Source of the DNA: Mytilus edulis
Taxonomy: Eukaryota; Mollusca; Bivalvia; Mytilida; Mytilidae
Direction: 5' to 3'
Length of the DNA: 64,000 nt
Assembly: GCF_963676685.1 (NCBI RefSeq)
Contig: NC_092346.1
Location: 43,273,289-43,337,288 of the forward strand
Numbering within the stretch: position 1 is the first letter of the stretch; the number at the start of each line of letters is the position of its first letter. Below the pieces are notes generated by a model. That model worked only from the letters and a program-made list of their open reading frames with translations. It made no database searches and was not told where the DNA came from. A program made the position numbers and the translations under genes. This document shows positions 43,385 to 54,600 of this stretch, one piece after another.

Positions 43385-44384
43385 GCCATGTAATATTCTG
43401 ATAATATCATGCTACTCGCTCGAGATGGAAAATTATCGCTAGAAAGGAAGGAGTTACGTGGCGTTGCTAATGAAATTGACATGAAATTGACAACGTTGTC
43501 ATAGGTAAAATAGCGATAAACAAATTAATACGCTGAGATGATCAACGATAATCTATAAATATATCATTAGTCGCTGAGCTTTCAATGCATTCAATTAAGT
43601 CCTATTGTTTTCTTCTTATCAATCCCCGCAATTGGTACATTTAAAAATCGTATATATTTATTCCTAGTTGCATACATTGTTCAAACTTTATTTTGTTCAG
43701 ACTATAACTACATTTATCTTGGAATACTTGAAATTAACTAAATTGGTTTGTTTGATTATCTATCTGAACGTATGTTGACTATATTCAGAGTTAGTAAGTT
43801 TTCAGAAACATTTGTTAAAGTTTGATTAAAAGTCATTTACTATATCGTCAATAATGATAAGCAAAAGTAGCGGACCTAAAATTGTTTACTGTGGGACAAA
43901 CGCATTTTTCTGTTTCCATGTTGAATTGCTCCAATTTAAGACCACAAGAAAAATATAAAAAAAATAGAATAACAAAAATACCAAGCTCCATGAAAAATTG
44001 AAGACCGAAAGCGCCTTATCAAATAACAAAAATAAAAACTCAAACACATTAAACGAATGGAAACAATTGTCATATTATTGTTGTGGTATAGGCGTTTGCT
44101 CGTGTAGATGATGGTGGAGATAACCTGGTTTTAAAGCACGTTAACATTTAACTTATACGACAGTGGTATAGTTTATAAAAGATGTTTAAGACGCATCATT
44201 TGGGCTAAAACAAAACAGTTTGAAGAACAAACTAAATACAACATCAAGAATAGAAATGTCCGAATAATATATGAGACAATAGTTCTGCATTCGAATTCAA
44301 CATGAATGATTATATGTTGATATGTTAATTAAAAAAGATTCACTTATTGAAAAGTTAGAATAGAAAAGTAAAAATCCTAAACAT
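43385..44384. other. No recognisable gene
   Basis: Sequence downstream of gene B; AT-rich, no coding motif, no clear AATAAA within 100 nt of the gene B stop. Confidence 0.45.
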
Positions 44385-44647
44385 TTATGTCTTTGCGATG
44401 TATGTGCTTCCACCCTCTGATATGTCAATCACCATCATCTCATAATTGAACTGTCCTTTTGATTGTATTGTCAGCTTAATTAGTATGCTGGCACAAACAA
44501 AATACACGATAGATCCAAAGATACACAGTACAGGCGAGTAAGGAAAACTAAAATCAAAGGCTCCTGTAAACGGTTGTACAGTCAGAGAGTTCGTGTAGCG
44601 TCCGTACATTATCAAATATATCAATGTAAAGAGGAAAGTGGTCGTAC
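44385..44647 (-). CDS. Gene B terminal exon 4
   Basis: The exon is 263 nt from acceptor TTTTTAAG|GTACG to the TAA at 44387-44385. It encodes the end of membrane segment 3, loop 2 with PFTGAFDFSFPYSP, membrane segment 4 and a tail ending YIAKT. It carries two extra codons in loop 2 relative to gene A; otherwise most residues agree. Confidence 0.85.
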
Positions 44648-47600
44648 CTTAAAAAAAAGAACATATCGTATAAATATATATTTATATATCATTCAAATAT
44701 TTATTTGAAATCATTATGATTGTTGTTCTTCTGCTTACATTTTTACAAAGTAATATTTTTGAATGTTTGAAACAGAAATATGAAGAAAGTAAGCAGCTTC
44801 GGTTGATAGCCACTCTTTGTATTTATACTATAGATTAAACGGCAAGTATTTGTGCAAGTGGGAGACAATCCACAATTGCGGGCATGTTTATGTTAACTAT
44901 CAACAACAAAAAATATGAACTATTTACTTATAATGAAAAAAAATAAGTGAACATTCTTTGGAAAGTTCGGTACCTGTTTTCTGTTAGTATATACCCAATT
45001 ATTTAGACTAATAACTTCCGGATCACCTGCTATTACCCAGAGTTTGGTAGGGTTTGTAGTGATCAGTGTACTTTTATTTGTCTGTTTGTCGTTTTTATTG
45101 TTAGCTATGGCGTTGTCAGTTTATTTTCTATTTAAGAGTTTGACTGTTCCTCTAGTATCTTTCGCCCATATGTCATATGTATTTAAACCGTCTTTGTTGT
45201 ATTTAATAACTTTTTTTAGAATTAAGGTACAATGTATAAAGTTGAAGAACTTACTTGCGCGAGACTGTTAATAACTAGAGGCTATTAAGAGCCTGTGTCG
45301 CTCACCTCGGTCTATGTGCATATTAAAATAATAAAAATATTTCTTTCTTTCTTGTTTTTTTATTATTATGGGGCTGACTTCATACGGGAACTTCTTAGGA
45401 AGAAGGACAAGAAGTTAGCCATATCTGTTAACTCTACTTTCCGCTATATAGAAGATGTTCTTTCACTAAATAATTCAAAATTTGGTGACTACGTTGAACT
45501 CATCCATCCCATCGAACTAGAGATAAATGATACTACAGATACAGTTAAGTCGGCCTCATATCTTGACTTACATCTAGAAATTGACAATGAGGGTCGATTG
45601 GAAACAAAACTTTACGACAAAAGAGATGATTTCAGCTTTCCAATTGTGAACTTTCCATTTCTAAGTAGCAACATTCCAGCAGCACCTGCATACAGGGTAC
45701 ACATATCCCAATTGAAACGATATCCCCGTGCTTGCATTTCCTATCATAACTTTCTTGATAGATGGTTGCTGCTTACAAGGAAGCTATTAAACCAAGAGTT
45801 TCAAATGGTGAAGTTGAAATCATCCCTTCGTAAATTTTACGGACGCCATCACGATTTGGTTGACCGTTATGGAAGAACCGTTTCACAAATGATATCGGAT
45901 ATGTTCATTACGTCGTAACTAAACATACTTGCTACTTCTCTATCTATAATAAACTTGGCCCTTTCGTTACATAGGAAAATATTTTGTGAAAATTTACATA
46001 AATTTACCAAATTAATGAAAATTGTTAAAAATTGACTATAAAGGGCAATAACTCCTTAAGGGATCAACTGACCATTTTGATTACGATGACTTATTTGTAG
46101 TTCTTACTTTGCTGAACATTATTGCTGATCACAGTTTATCTCTATCTATAATAGTATTCAAGATAAAAACCAAAAACGGCAAAATTTCCTTAAAATTACC
46201 ATTTCAGGGGCAGCAACCCAACAATCGGTTGTCCGATTCCTCTGGAATTCAGAGCAAATAGATCTTGACTAGATAAACAATTTTAACACGTGTCAGATTT
46301 GCTCTAAATGCTTTGGTTTCATAGTTATAAGCCAAAATCTACATTTTACCCCATATATTCTATTTTAGCCATGGTGGCCGTATACACTTATGATGATTGT
46401 GGCCAAGTTTGGTTAAATTTGGCCCAGTAGTTTCAGAGGAGAAGATTTTTGTAAAAGTTAACGACGACGACGGACGCCAAGTGATGAGAAAACTTCACTT
46501 GGCCCTTCGGGCCAGATGAGCTAAAAAGAAATACAGTACTTAAATTTAAAAATATGACTTCAGAAAATTAGTTTGATACCTGAGAGAATCATAGAGATAC
46601 TACAAATAACTCCAAGTCTTTTCCGTGGATACCGTTTACAGTTGTACACTAAGATTAAAACCAACGAGACAAATGACAGTATCAAATCTAGTGTGCAGAC
46701 AACAGTTAGGGCAGTATACCTATCAAGCACTGAAAAGAAAAAAGAAAAATTAAATGATTGAAAATACAACATGATTTTGTTCTTTAAACAGTGACAAATT
46801 AAAGATGAGGTAGAGCTAGTTCCCCAAATGTATTTAAATAAGGACAATTTTCATAAAGTCATTATATATTTACAAGACTGCAGCGTAGAATACAGCTAAT
46901 CTTCGACTATGTAAGCAAATTATAAATGAATTTAAAAAGCTAAGGATTGCAATTTTAAACGTTTTGAAAGAATAGTTTTTATTTCAATATTGAAAATGAA
47001 GTACATACATAAGCAAAACCAATATTATATTTGAAGTAAAAATAAAAGATGTAAGGAATTTTATTGAGCAGACGTATATTAAGAATTTACGACATATAGT
47101 TTTTTTTTTAAATCAAATGATAAAACCAGTGCATAAAATGATTTTAGTCTAAAAATTAAAATCAGTAGTTTATTTGTGCTGTCCCTCTCTTCGTTCGTAT
47201 ATGTGAAAAAAAATAATATAGGAATAGCACAAGTGGAACTAATTTTAAACAACTATGCGGTCGAATAATCCTTCAATATAAAACAAAGCAAAATTTTCTC
47301 GTATACAATTTTGTTTTCGAACCACAAAACAGGACGTATATATGAACTAAATGCGATTACTGTATAATGTTGAATCGAAGACTCTGTTCATATTTTTTTT
47401 TTCATTTTCTTTCGATAGAGATTTCATTGATTATCAAACTATAAGCAACAAATCAACACATTAACGAAATGTACAAAAAGCTATGAATAATTCTTAAAAA
47501 TCAAAAATAGATTTTCTGTAAACGATTCAAGATGGACCAACTTTTGTCTATAATGCACACTCGCCTATTGTATTCGGCTACTACAAAAAGGATTAAAATT

Positions 47601-48613
47601 GTCACGGAATATATACATATATATATATATACGAGTCTAAATTGAAAACTACGTTCAAACCTATGATAGCGTTTGATAAAAACCGCAATTTTTATACGTG
47701 TGCATGTAAAACAAATTTCGTTGTAGAAGGGTCTTAAAACAGCACAAACAACATTTTCCAAAAGACCAAAAAAGTGAAAAGGTATATTTAAACAAAACGC
47801 ATTTGACTAAAAGGTCGAACAACTGATGTTCTTTAACCCTACTGACTGCCATTGGCGATTGCCAAATAAAATTGATCACAAGATGTAACAAAATGGATCT
47901 TAATATAAATTTAATATTAAACAGAAAAAAATATTTAACTTGTGGCCACGATGTTATGCCACAAACATACGGTGTCAATGTTTTTTAGTACACCAGATCC
48001 TGATTTCGACAATAAATGTCTCTTCAGTGATGTTAGGGATCGAAACGGTATTTGGAAGGCCATATAAAAAGTACCCTCATTTTTAGATAAACTCTTGAAT
48101 TTTAAGAGTCAATATAAGATGAACGGATCATATAACCCGGAGGGAAAATATGATACAAGCCCAAACGAAAACATATAAACGAGTCTAAATTGAAAACTAC
48201 GTTCAAACCTATTTTGCGTTGGATAAAAACCGTAATTTTTATACGTGTGCATGTAAAACAAATTTCGTTGTAGAAGGGTCTAAAAACAGCACAAACAACA
48301 TTTTCCAAAAGACCAAAAAAGTGAAAAAGTATATTTAAACAAAACGCATTTAACTAATATATATATATCCTCTACATCCGATTTCACCTGGATAGAAGCA
48401 CGCTTGATAAAGCTAGTTGGTCTAGCGAAATATTGCGTTTATTCTCATCATCTTGTAAATATTTTAAACATTTTTATATTTACATACTAAATAGTGTGTT
48501 AAAATTACATTGTTAGGCAATCTATAATTTAATTTGTGTAATTGACTTAATCTCTGTACTGATTAATCCACACTCCCATAGATTTGTATGTCATGTGCTG
48601 CTATTTATAGGCA

Positions 48614-48674
<61 letters not shown>

Positions 48675-51600
48675 CTCGTCTAAACATCAACCCAACAATG
48701 TTAGATCTGTAAATTTGCTTTCGCAAATTTTTGGTTCTTCCCTCGCCGGGATTCGAACCCATGCTACTGTGATATCGTGACACCAAATCGCCTGCACTGC
48801 AGCCGTCCCGCTAGACCACACGACCACCTGGGCTCTCAAAAAAAAGAGCTTTCGGTGGGCATGTGTTACCTTTCCACGTCAGTTTTAATCTAGCGGCGTA
48901 CTACAGTACATGATATATGAGGCATGAAGATGTTATTGTTACAGATCAGCTAAATTATCTATAGTAAAGGATCCTACAAATTAATGTAAGATACAGTCAC
49001 AGAAAATAATTATATTCATAAGTACGTCTGAGTCAGTGACAACCCTACAACAGATGTATCCATCGGATCGCCATCAATGATGGTGATACATGGCTGTGTA
49101 CATAATGTATATACAACTCGTCTAAACATCAACCCAACAATGTTAGATCTGTAAATTTGCTTTCGCAAATTTTTGGTTCTTCCCTCGCCGTATATATATA
49201 TACATTGTAACGATGTTCCTAAAATCGCATTTTCTATCATGATTTCCTTCCAAGAGGATTGCTGCTGATAAGCTTTTAAACTGCAAGTTCCAATTGGTGA
49301 AGTTGATATCGTCAATTCGTAAATTTTTATGACGCCTACACGAGATGAAAACGTATATGTTCCAATTAAACTAACTGCAATCCTTTCACTCTCCCGACCC
49401 CCCCCCCCCCCCCCTTCCCTCAAATGTGACCTACCGAATTAGACTCATCATCGGGTTTGTACTAACATGAGTAACTCAATGGGTGCCACATATTGAGAAG
49501 GATACTTACCTTTCTTAAGCACATGAGATTACCTCCAGTGTATTTGTGGAGTTCGTTTTTCTCTGTTCTAGGTGTTGATTCAATCAATAATGTGTTTTAT
49601 GTACTGTTGTTGGTCTTTTCCTTTTTTTAGTCATAGCGTTGTCAGTTTATTTTCGACTTATGATTTTGAATGTCCCTTTTGGTAACATTTGCCTTCCTTT
49701 TAAAACACAAACCACATTAATATCAATGACACAGGCTTCAAATATATATTTTTAAAATATGTATTGAATTCCGATTTAAAACATCTCTACAGTTTTAGTC
49801 GAAATATGATTATAGTAAAAGAACAACATACGTGTTTTTATGGATATATGCAGAAACCCCATCGTTGTTTTTAAGTTTGAATCTAAAATGATACAAATCA
49901 TACATCAATGGTCTATAAACTATTGCAAAGGTCACATATACATATTTTAAGATATTTTTGTGGATATGTTGATATATTCTGAGTTTGTATGTTGTAAACA
50001 TGTTTGCTAAGAATAGAAGTATCGTTTCGAGGAGTCAAGAATATCAGTGGTTTTAATATCAATGTCACACCCTGAATACATTGGGTCGTTGCTTTCGAAA
50101 CTATCCTAACCTTATATTTACATTACGGCCATCTTATGACTGTTATATGATATGTCAGTGACATCTGGCTTATTAAATTAAAAGCCTGGTACCTTTTGAT
50201 AGCTATTATTTGTGTGTTTATCTGTCCTGTATGTTCACCCAATTTATTTTTATTGGAATTCTGTCATCTAAAGTTGCCATTTTAATGTTAAATTTAACAT
50301 TGCCATAAAGTGGGAGAATTGGTTAGCCACAAAACCAGGTTCAACCCACCATTTTTTCTAAAAATGTCCTGTACCAAGTCAGAAAATGATCATTGTTATA
50401 TTATAGTTCGTTTCTGTGTGTGTTGCATTTTTTTGTTGTGTTTCTTTTGTGACGCGAGTTGTATTAACAAAAAAAAAAAAAAAAAAAAATTAAAATCTTC
50501 AAACAAAAATAGAAATAACAACCCGACAGTATCATATATAATGATCAATAAAAAGAAAAAAGAAACGACTACAAAATGAAAATAACCTATAAAACAGTAC
50601 AAAGGAAAACACTAATCATAAACAGAGGGATTACCTTAAGAAATGCAAAAGAGTAAGAAATAGCTGTTAAAAATCAATCATAAACAGAGGATTAGGATTA
50701 CACGAGAATATGCAAGAGTAAGACAGTGTTATTCAACTAGTAAAACCCTTCTTTTCGCTGAGGGTAAGTACACAATCGGTGGGGGATAGAGGATTGATTT
50801 GTGTTGTACGTTTCGGCTTTATAATAATTATTGCTCGTTTTTCTCAAAACAGTTGTTTCTATGATTTTTCAAGACGCATGATCCACACGCTTCTGAAACT
50901 TACAGCTATCGCGAAGGTATTTGAGAATACAAATGATAAATCTCCCTCATTTTATTTCAATCAATGGTTGAATAGGGTTCCTAAAAATAAATAGGATACG
51001 TCAACATTAAATTTTCTGAAACCAACGAGCAATGTAGTAAGGGTTTAAACTGGGTCAATTTTATTTTTTACCACCTCATTTGTTTATATAAACAATACAT
51101 TTTTTGCCACTTCCAAGTTTTGCTTGCCTACAAAAATAAACCTAATTTTAGTTTAAATTTTTCCTTCTTTCGAAAAAGAAATAATCATTTTGTCACATTG
51201 TTGTTTTTTATAATTCTTGATATCTATTATCTAATCTCCTTTGTAATGAATACACACTTAATCAATAATGAACATTTACTTACAAAAAATGTGAAACTGC
51301 TAAAATAGATCATGAAATCATCAATTTTTTTTTTCGATTTTTACCGGGTAACACGACATTTATCTACAATAGGTTTATCAGATACCTCCGTCTTGTTGGA
51401 GGATAAAGACTGAAGTCATTTTTTTTTCTTTTGAATGTTTTTCTTCTTAACAAAAGTTTTCTTTTCCGGACCATCGTTAAAAAGAAAACTTTTAAGTAAA
51501 ACTATGCATCAAAACATTTGCGTTGCTGATAATAAAACAATTGTCATTACTCACTTCAAAACAATAACTTCCTGAAGTTTATAGGATAAACTTAAGTATG

Positions 51601-53591
51601 ATTTTTCTAATTTAATCAGCTGATTCTTGACTTTCTTTCAAAGTCACAACGAGTTCAAGGTGAATCTCAGTATTGTCTGATCAGGCAGAGAGTCCGAAAG
51701 TAGAACTATGACTTTCTTTCGTCAAACACAAATTTTAATCACCACAATTTATATTTTTTTTCGCAAAACTCAAAATTTCCAGCGGAAATTCTGAAAGTAG
51801 TGCTGTACTTCTAAAGGCCCTAGCTACATGTTTTCCACTAAGGATATGCGTGATGGCATTTTGGAGTGTATATGAGATTTAACATCTCTTTCTAACCTGC
51901 ATTTCTCAAAAGATTTCCAATCAAACCAAGACATCTAATACCTGTGTCGAATGGTCCTTATCATTGCACAACAGCCTTGAGGATGCTTCTGTGTTTCATT
52001 TGTCAATAATTTGTCCAATAGTACGTTTGAATAACAGTGCAAGGTGTGAATGTGGAATAAATGCAGGACATGTTCTACATGTTTCCATAAAATGAAATAA
52101 ATTACATTTTTTTAATGTGCAGTAACTAAATCGATAAATAAAAATTACCTGGATGATCTTGAATTGTATTTTCTATCAACCCTATAAAATTTCCTGACGA
52201 AAACAGAACACATAATTCATTCGACGGCAAGCACAAGCACATATAAAATGGCCCAAAAAAAAATTTTGGAAGATCACGTTCTCTTGGAATGGTAACCGTT
52301 ACAGAAAATGGCTGAATAATAAAATATTGTATATGATTAATTAATTTCGAAACATTTGTCAAACATTTTAAAACTCTTTGTTGGGTTCAAAAGATTTAGA
52401 ATATAAAAAATAAATATCAAAACAACCTACATAATTCTACATGGATTAACACTGTTTTATTGCTTATCATGATTGGTTGTGAACATATATGTATCTGGAC
52501 AATCACCATAATGTTGAATTTTGGCCAAAATGATTAGAAAAGAAAAAAAATAAGGTTTGTCGTTAGATTTTTTTCCGTTTGGCGTATACCCACAATTTCA
52601 CTAGAGTATTGCTGTCTATTTATTTTCTATTTATCTTACCTAAAGTATTTTTGTCTAGAATCTTCTTTTCTGATTTCAGCAAATTTTCTGAATTATGCTT
52701 ACTGTTTTGGGTTTTTTTTACTTCAAAAATGATATTGATTTTTATCATTTCAATCAGATACGTCTTCCAATTGTTAAAGAATACATACCTGATGTTTTTC
52801 TAATTGCTGTTTTAATATTTGACGTTCACGTTTGCTTGGCAGAGATATGTTTAGCTGCATAGTACAATATTGAATACGATTAATAAACTTTCAATACCAT
52901 GTTATAAATAAAAGTTGTCAAACATTATAAAATTTATATAATGCAAAAATTTACCATATGAAATTGACCACATAGGGCTGCATTACATGTACACGGAGTA
53001 ATTTTACCATGATGGAGTTAAAACATCTATTAATCAGAACAAACTTCATTTTTGTTTTCATATATGAGTACCCTCACATCTTCATTAAATCATCGTCTTT
53101 TCTATGTTCAATGTCTTATTATTGATTTATATTTTTGTATTTTTGCTAGAAAGGTTTGTTTCTTTGTGTGTTACATTTTATTGTTGTGTTTTTGTTGTGT
53201 CGTAGGTCTCCATTTATATTTGATGCATTTCCCTCAGTTTCAGTTTGTAACCCGGATTTGTTTTTTTTTCGCAATTGATTTATTAATTTCGAACAGCGGT
53301 ATACTACTGTTGTCTTTATCTAAAAAAATATTAACAACATTTGTTCTTTAAATTGAATTCTAACGGTTTTTAGTATTTCAAATTTAAAAATTTGTTGATA
53401 GTTATTTACTGAATCTAATTCGTGTTCTTATTGCCATGAAAAAAAATTTGGCCAACCTCTGTCTCCCATTCCGTCTCTAATTGTTCCTCACTGTAGTCAC
53501 AAATCAGCCATCCTGGTGTTACAATCCCACTTAAGACCATCAGAAAGCCAGCAATACATGTCCCAATAGCAATTTGTCTCAATTTCTCCAT
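44385..53591 (-). CDS. Gene B: four-pass membrane protein, claudin/PMP22-like (4 coding exons, 236 aa)
   Basis: Joining 53591-53457, 52311-52149, 46729-46580 and 44647-44385 on the minus strand gives 711 nt: ATG, 236 codons, TAA, phases 0, 1, 1 as in gene A. It has four hydrophobic segments, TPGWL after the first one, and GPFYMCLC in the first loop with C70, C72 and C79. Compared with gene A, the first loop is shorter and has lost both N-glycosylation sequons unless the candidate exon at 52789-52854 is included, which would give 258 aa. Donor 1 (GAG|GTTGGC) is weak, but the 45-codon exon length matches gene A exactly. The gene lies 19 kb upstream of gene A's first exon in the same orientation, so a tandem duplication is likely. 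Substrate or partner is unknown. Confidence 0.8.
45005..45175 (+). repeat. Interspersed mussel repeat fragment
   Basis: TTCCGGATCACCTG, TTTGGTAGGGTTTGTAGTG and TTGTTAGCTATGGCGTTGTC; 11575 family, in intron 3 of gene B. Confidence 0.65.
45350..45918 (+). pseudogene. Retroelement reverse transcriptase C-terminal part, probably Penelope-like
   Basis: An open frame reads STFRYIEDVLSLNNSKFGDY, SASYLDLHLEIDNEGRLETK, LYDKRDDFSFPIVNFPFLSS, NIPAAPAYRVHISQLKRYPR, and ends LRKFYGRHHDLVDRYGRTVS before TAA. FRY-x-DD-VLS is the RT active-site block; here the first Asp is Glu (YIED), which would be expected to reduce or abolish activity. YLDL-x-LE followed by G-L-TKLYDKRDDF corresponds to the RT thumb region. 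The N-terminal two thirds of the RT are absent. It lies antisense in intron 3 of gene B. Related relics are at 49250-49345 and 62990-63310. Confidence 0.7.
45950..46520 (+). repeat. Bivalve repeat ending in GACGACG run and hairpin
   Basis: Contains GGGCAATAACTCCTTAAGGG, AAAAACGGCAAAATTTCCTT, CAGCAACCCAACAATCGGTT, CCATATATTCTATTTTAGCC, GCCCAGTAGTTTCAGAGGAG, then GACGACGACGGACGCCAAG and the hairpin TTGGCCCTTCGGGCCAGATG. A near-tandem pair of the same family is at 61310-62275. Confidence 0.8.
46580..46729 (-). CDS. Gene B coding exon 3 (membrane segments 2 and 3)
   Basis: The exon is 150 nt, acceptor TTTTCAG|TGCTT and donor TCAG|GTATCA. Its length and phases are identical to gene A exon 3. The cytoplasmic turn YNCKRYPRKRLG is nearly the same as in gene A. 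Confidence 0.85.
47631..47835 (-). repeat. Interspersed mussel repeat copy 1
   Basis: ACGAGTCTAAATTGAAAACT, AACCGCAATTTTTATACGTG, AAATTTCGTTGTAGAAGGGT, AAGACCAAAAAAGTGAAAAG. Inverse of 11885-12085. Confidence 0.8.
48178..48357 (-). repeat. Interspersed mussel repeat copy 2
   Basis: Direct repeat of 47631-47815, 547 bp further on, about 95% similar by eye. The pair may reflect a local duplication in intron 2 of gene B. Confidence 0.8.
48616..48850 (-). mobile_element. tRNA-derived SINE with (TA)n tail
   Basis: On the minus strand an A box (TGGTCTAGCGGGACGG) and, 45 bp later, a B box (GGGTTCGAATCCC) make a pol III promoter. Then comes a body with AACCAAAAATTTGCGAAAGC and GTTGGGTTGATGTTTAGACG, ending in a 58-bp TA run (48617-48674). 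The acceptor stems do not pair, so it is a SINE head, not a tRNA gene. A body-only copy is at 49110-49196. Confidence 0.8.
49110..49203 (-). mobile_element. Truncated SINE body
   Basis: ATACAACTCGTCTAAACATC to TTTTTGGTTCTTCCCTCGCC, same as 48670-48746 but cut at the B box and followed by TATATATATATA. Confidence 0.75.
49250..49345 (+). pseudogene. Relic of the Penelope-like RT (short)
   Basis: AGGATTGCTGCTGATAAGCT, CAATTGGTGAAGTTGATATC and TTCGTAAATTTTTATGACGC align with 45755-45855, with stops. Confidence 0.6.
49425..49700 (+). repeat. Interspersed mussel repeat (GGAGCAGGATCTGCTT family)
   Basis: TGTGACCTACCGAATTAGAC, AACTCAATGGGTGCCACATA, TTTAGTCATAGCGTTGTCAG. Preceded by a C16 run at 49401-49416. 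Confidence 0.75.
50195..50495 (+). repeat. Interspersed mussel repeat with poly(A)
   Basis: CTTTTGATAGCTATTATTTG, CTAAAGTTGCCATTTTAATG, CACAAAACCAGGTTCAACCC, AAATGTCCTGTACCAAGTCA, then a 24-nt A run (50469-50491). Family at 16090, 53860. Confidence 0.75.
50500..52148. other. Gene B intron 2, no recognisable feature
   Basis: A-rich then mixed intron sequence; GAACTATGACTTTCTTTC-like words recur near 51650 and 51700. No gene or clear repeat. Confidence 0.4.
52149..52311 (-). CDS. Gene B coding exon 2 (extracellular loop 1)
   Basis: The exon is 163 nt, acceptor TTATTCAG|CCATTT and donor CCAG|GTAATT, phase 0 in and 1 out. It encodes residues 46-99: IPRERDLPKFFFGPFYMCLC and then SSGNFIGLIEN. LPKF, FG and YM align with gene A. 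Eight codons are missing relative to gene A, between the cysteine pair and at the end. Confidence 0.8.
52789..52854 (-). CDS. Gene B candidate extra exon 1b (22 codons, phase 0-0)
   Basis: The stretch is 66 nt between TATGCAG (acceptor) and CAG|GTATGT (good donor), open in the right frame, and inserts 22 residues without shifting the reading frame. It begins LNISLPSKRERQIL, which resembles the start of gene A exon 2 (RNISLVKK) and also the IPRERDLPKF of gene B exon 2. It looks like a partial duplicate of exon 2, usable as an optional or alternative exon. It restores an NIS glycosylation sequon that gene B otherwise lacks. No transcript evidence is available here. Confidence 0.45.
53155..53310 (+). 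repeat. Mussel repeat fragment in gene B intron 1
   Basis: TTTCTTTGTGTGTTACATTT, TTGTTGTGTCGTAGGTCTCC, TTTCCCTCAGTTTCAGTTTG, GTAACCCGGATTTG and AACAGCGGTATACTACTGTT. End part of the 53860 family. Confidence 0.7.
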
Positions 53592-53622
53592 TCTTAAATC
53601 GAGTTTGAGGGAATTAACCGGA
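53457..53622 (-). CDS. Gene B coding exon 1 (45 codons plus short 5' UTR)
   Basis: The acceptor TTTTAG|TCCGG follows a good pyrimidine tract at 53623; the ATG is at 53591-53589. The coding part is 135 nt, the same as in gene A, and starts [16 protein letters not shown]. The donor GAG|GTTGGC departs from GTRAGT. This is the weakest splice call in the gene, supported mainly by equal exon length and phase 0. Confidence 0.78.
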
Positions 53623-53859
53623 CTAAAACAAAAAAGAATAATACTTTTAATATCAGATAAATCTACGACATATGGTTATTTCTAAACACCAATAGGTGAA
53701 ATCATATAATTTACACATCCGGATGGGTGTTAAATCTTTCTTTTACAATCAGAAGAAATTAGTTTCCTCTTGCCTTTCTAAATTTTTTTTGAAGAATGCC
53801 ATCCAATGCTGAGATATAAAAATGGCACGTGTAGATGCAATGTTTATGCTGTAGCTTTA

Positions 53860-54222
53860 GTTTACCTTTTGTTAGCTATTATTTGTGTGTTTCTCTGTCC
53901 TATATTTTCTCCAATTTATTTGTATTGTATTCCTGTCATGTAATGTTGTCATTTTAATGTTATATATTTAACATGACCATTTTAGCGGGAGGTTTGGCAT
54001 GCCACAAAACTAGGTTCAACCCACCATGTTTTTCTTTAAAATGTCCTGTACAAAGTCAGGGAAATGGCCATTGTTATAATATAGCTCGTTTCTGTGTGTG
54101 TTACATTTTAATGTTGTGTTTCTGTTGTGTCGTAGTATTCTTATATTTGATGCGTCCCCTCAGTTTTAGTTTGTAACCCGGATCTGTTTTTTTCTCAATC
54201 GATTTATGAATTTCAAATAGCG
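53860..54222 (+). repeat. Interspersed mussel repeat (TTGTTAGCTATTATTTGTGT family), full copy
   Basis: Runs from CTTTTGTTAGCTATTATTTG through CATGTAATGTTGTCATTTTA, GCGGGAGGTTTGGCATGCCA, GTAACCCGGATCTG to GAATTTCAAATAGCGGTATC, directly joined to the hammerhead repeat. Confidence 0.8.
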
Positions 54223-54223
54223 G

Positions 54224-54600
54224 TATCTTTTGATAACTATTTACACCACTGGATCGATGCCACTGCTGGTGGACGTTTCCTCCTCGAGGGTTTCACCAGC
54301 CCAGTAGTCAACACTTCGGTGTTGACATGAATATCAATAATGTGGGTCATTTTTATAAATTTCCTGTATACAAAACTTTGAACTTTTTGAAAAACTAAGG
54401 ATTTTCTTATCCCAGGCATAGATTACCTTATCCTTTTTTGGCACAATTTTTTGGAATTTTGGATCCTCAATGCTCTTCAACTTTGTATTTGTTTGGCTTT
54501 ATAACTTCTTTGATATGAGCGTCACTGACGAGTCTTATGTAGACGAAACGCGCGTCTGGCGTACTAAATTATAATCCTGGTACCTTTTGATAACTATTTA
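54224..54600 (+). repeat. Hammerhead-bearing repeat (retrozyme-like), ~355-bp monomer
   Basis: TTTTGATAACTATTTA occurs at both ends (54228 and about 54583), giving a circularly permuted monomer of about 355 bp. Order of words: CCACTGGATCGATGCCACTG, GGTGGACGTTTCCTCCTCGA, CAACACTTCGGTGTTGACAT, TTATCCCAGGCATAGATTAC, then the ribozyme core. Degraded relatives: 15890-16075 (+), 55190-55400 (-), 56575-56770 (-), 62275-62960 (-) and 63540-63760 (-). Confidence 0.75.
54516..54563 (+). ncRNA. Hammerhead ribozyme motif
   Basis: CTGACGA (core CUGANGA), stem II GTCT-TATGT-AGAC, GAAA, then CGC-GCGTCTG-GCG closing a short stem III and TA before the expected cleavage site. All invariant core positions are met. 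Pairing of stem I with the flanks is weak by eye, so activity is uncertain. Confidence 0.6.

Noticed and set aside
48595..48786. ORFs on both strands through the (TA)n run
   Set aside because: Open only because TA repeats read as Tyr-Ile on both strands.
48720..48850. tRNA gene on the minus strand (A and B boxes, GGTTCGAATCC)
   Set aside because: Acceptor and anticodon stems do not pair, and the sequence continues into a repeat body with a TA tail; it is a SINE head.
50310..50579. 89-codon ORF ending in a Lys-rich tail
   Set aside because: Reads across a common interspersed repeat and its poly(A) run.
53052..53351. 99-codon hydrophobic ORF
   Set aside because: Lies in the mussel repeat within gene B intron 1 on the opposite strand; hydrophobicity is due to T-rich repeat sequence.
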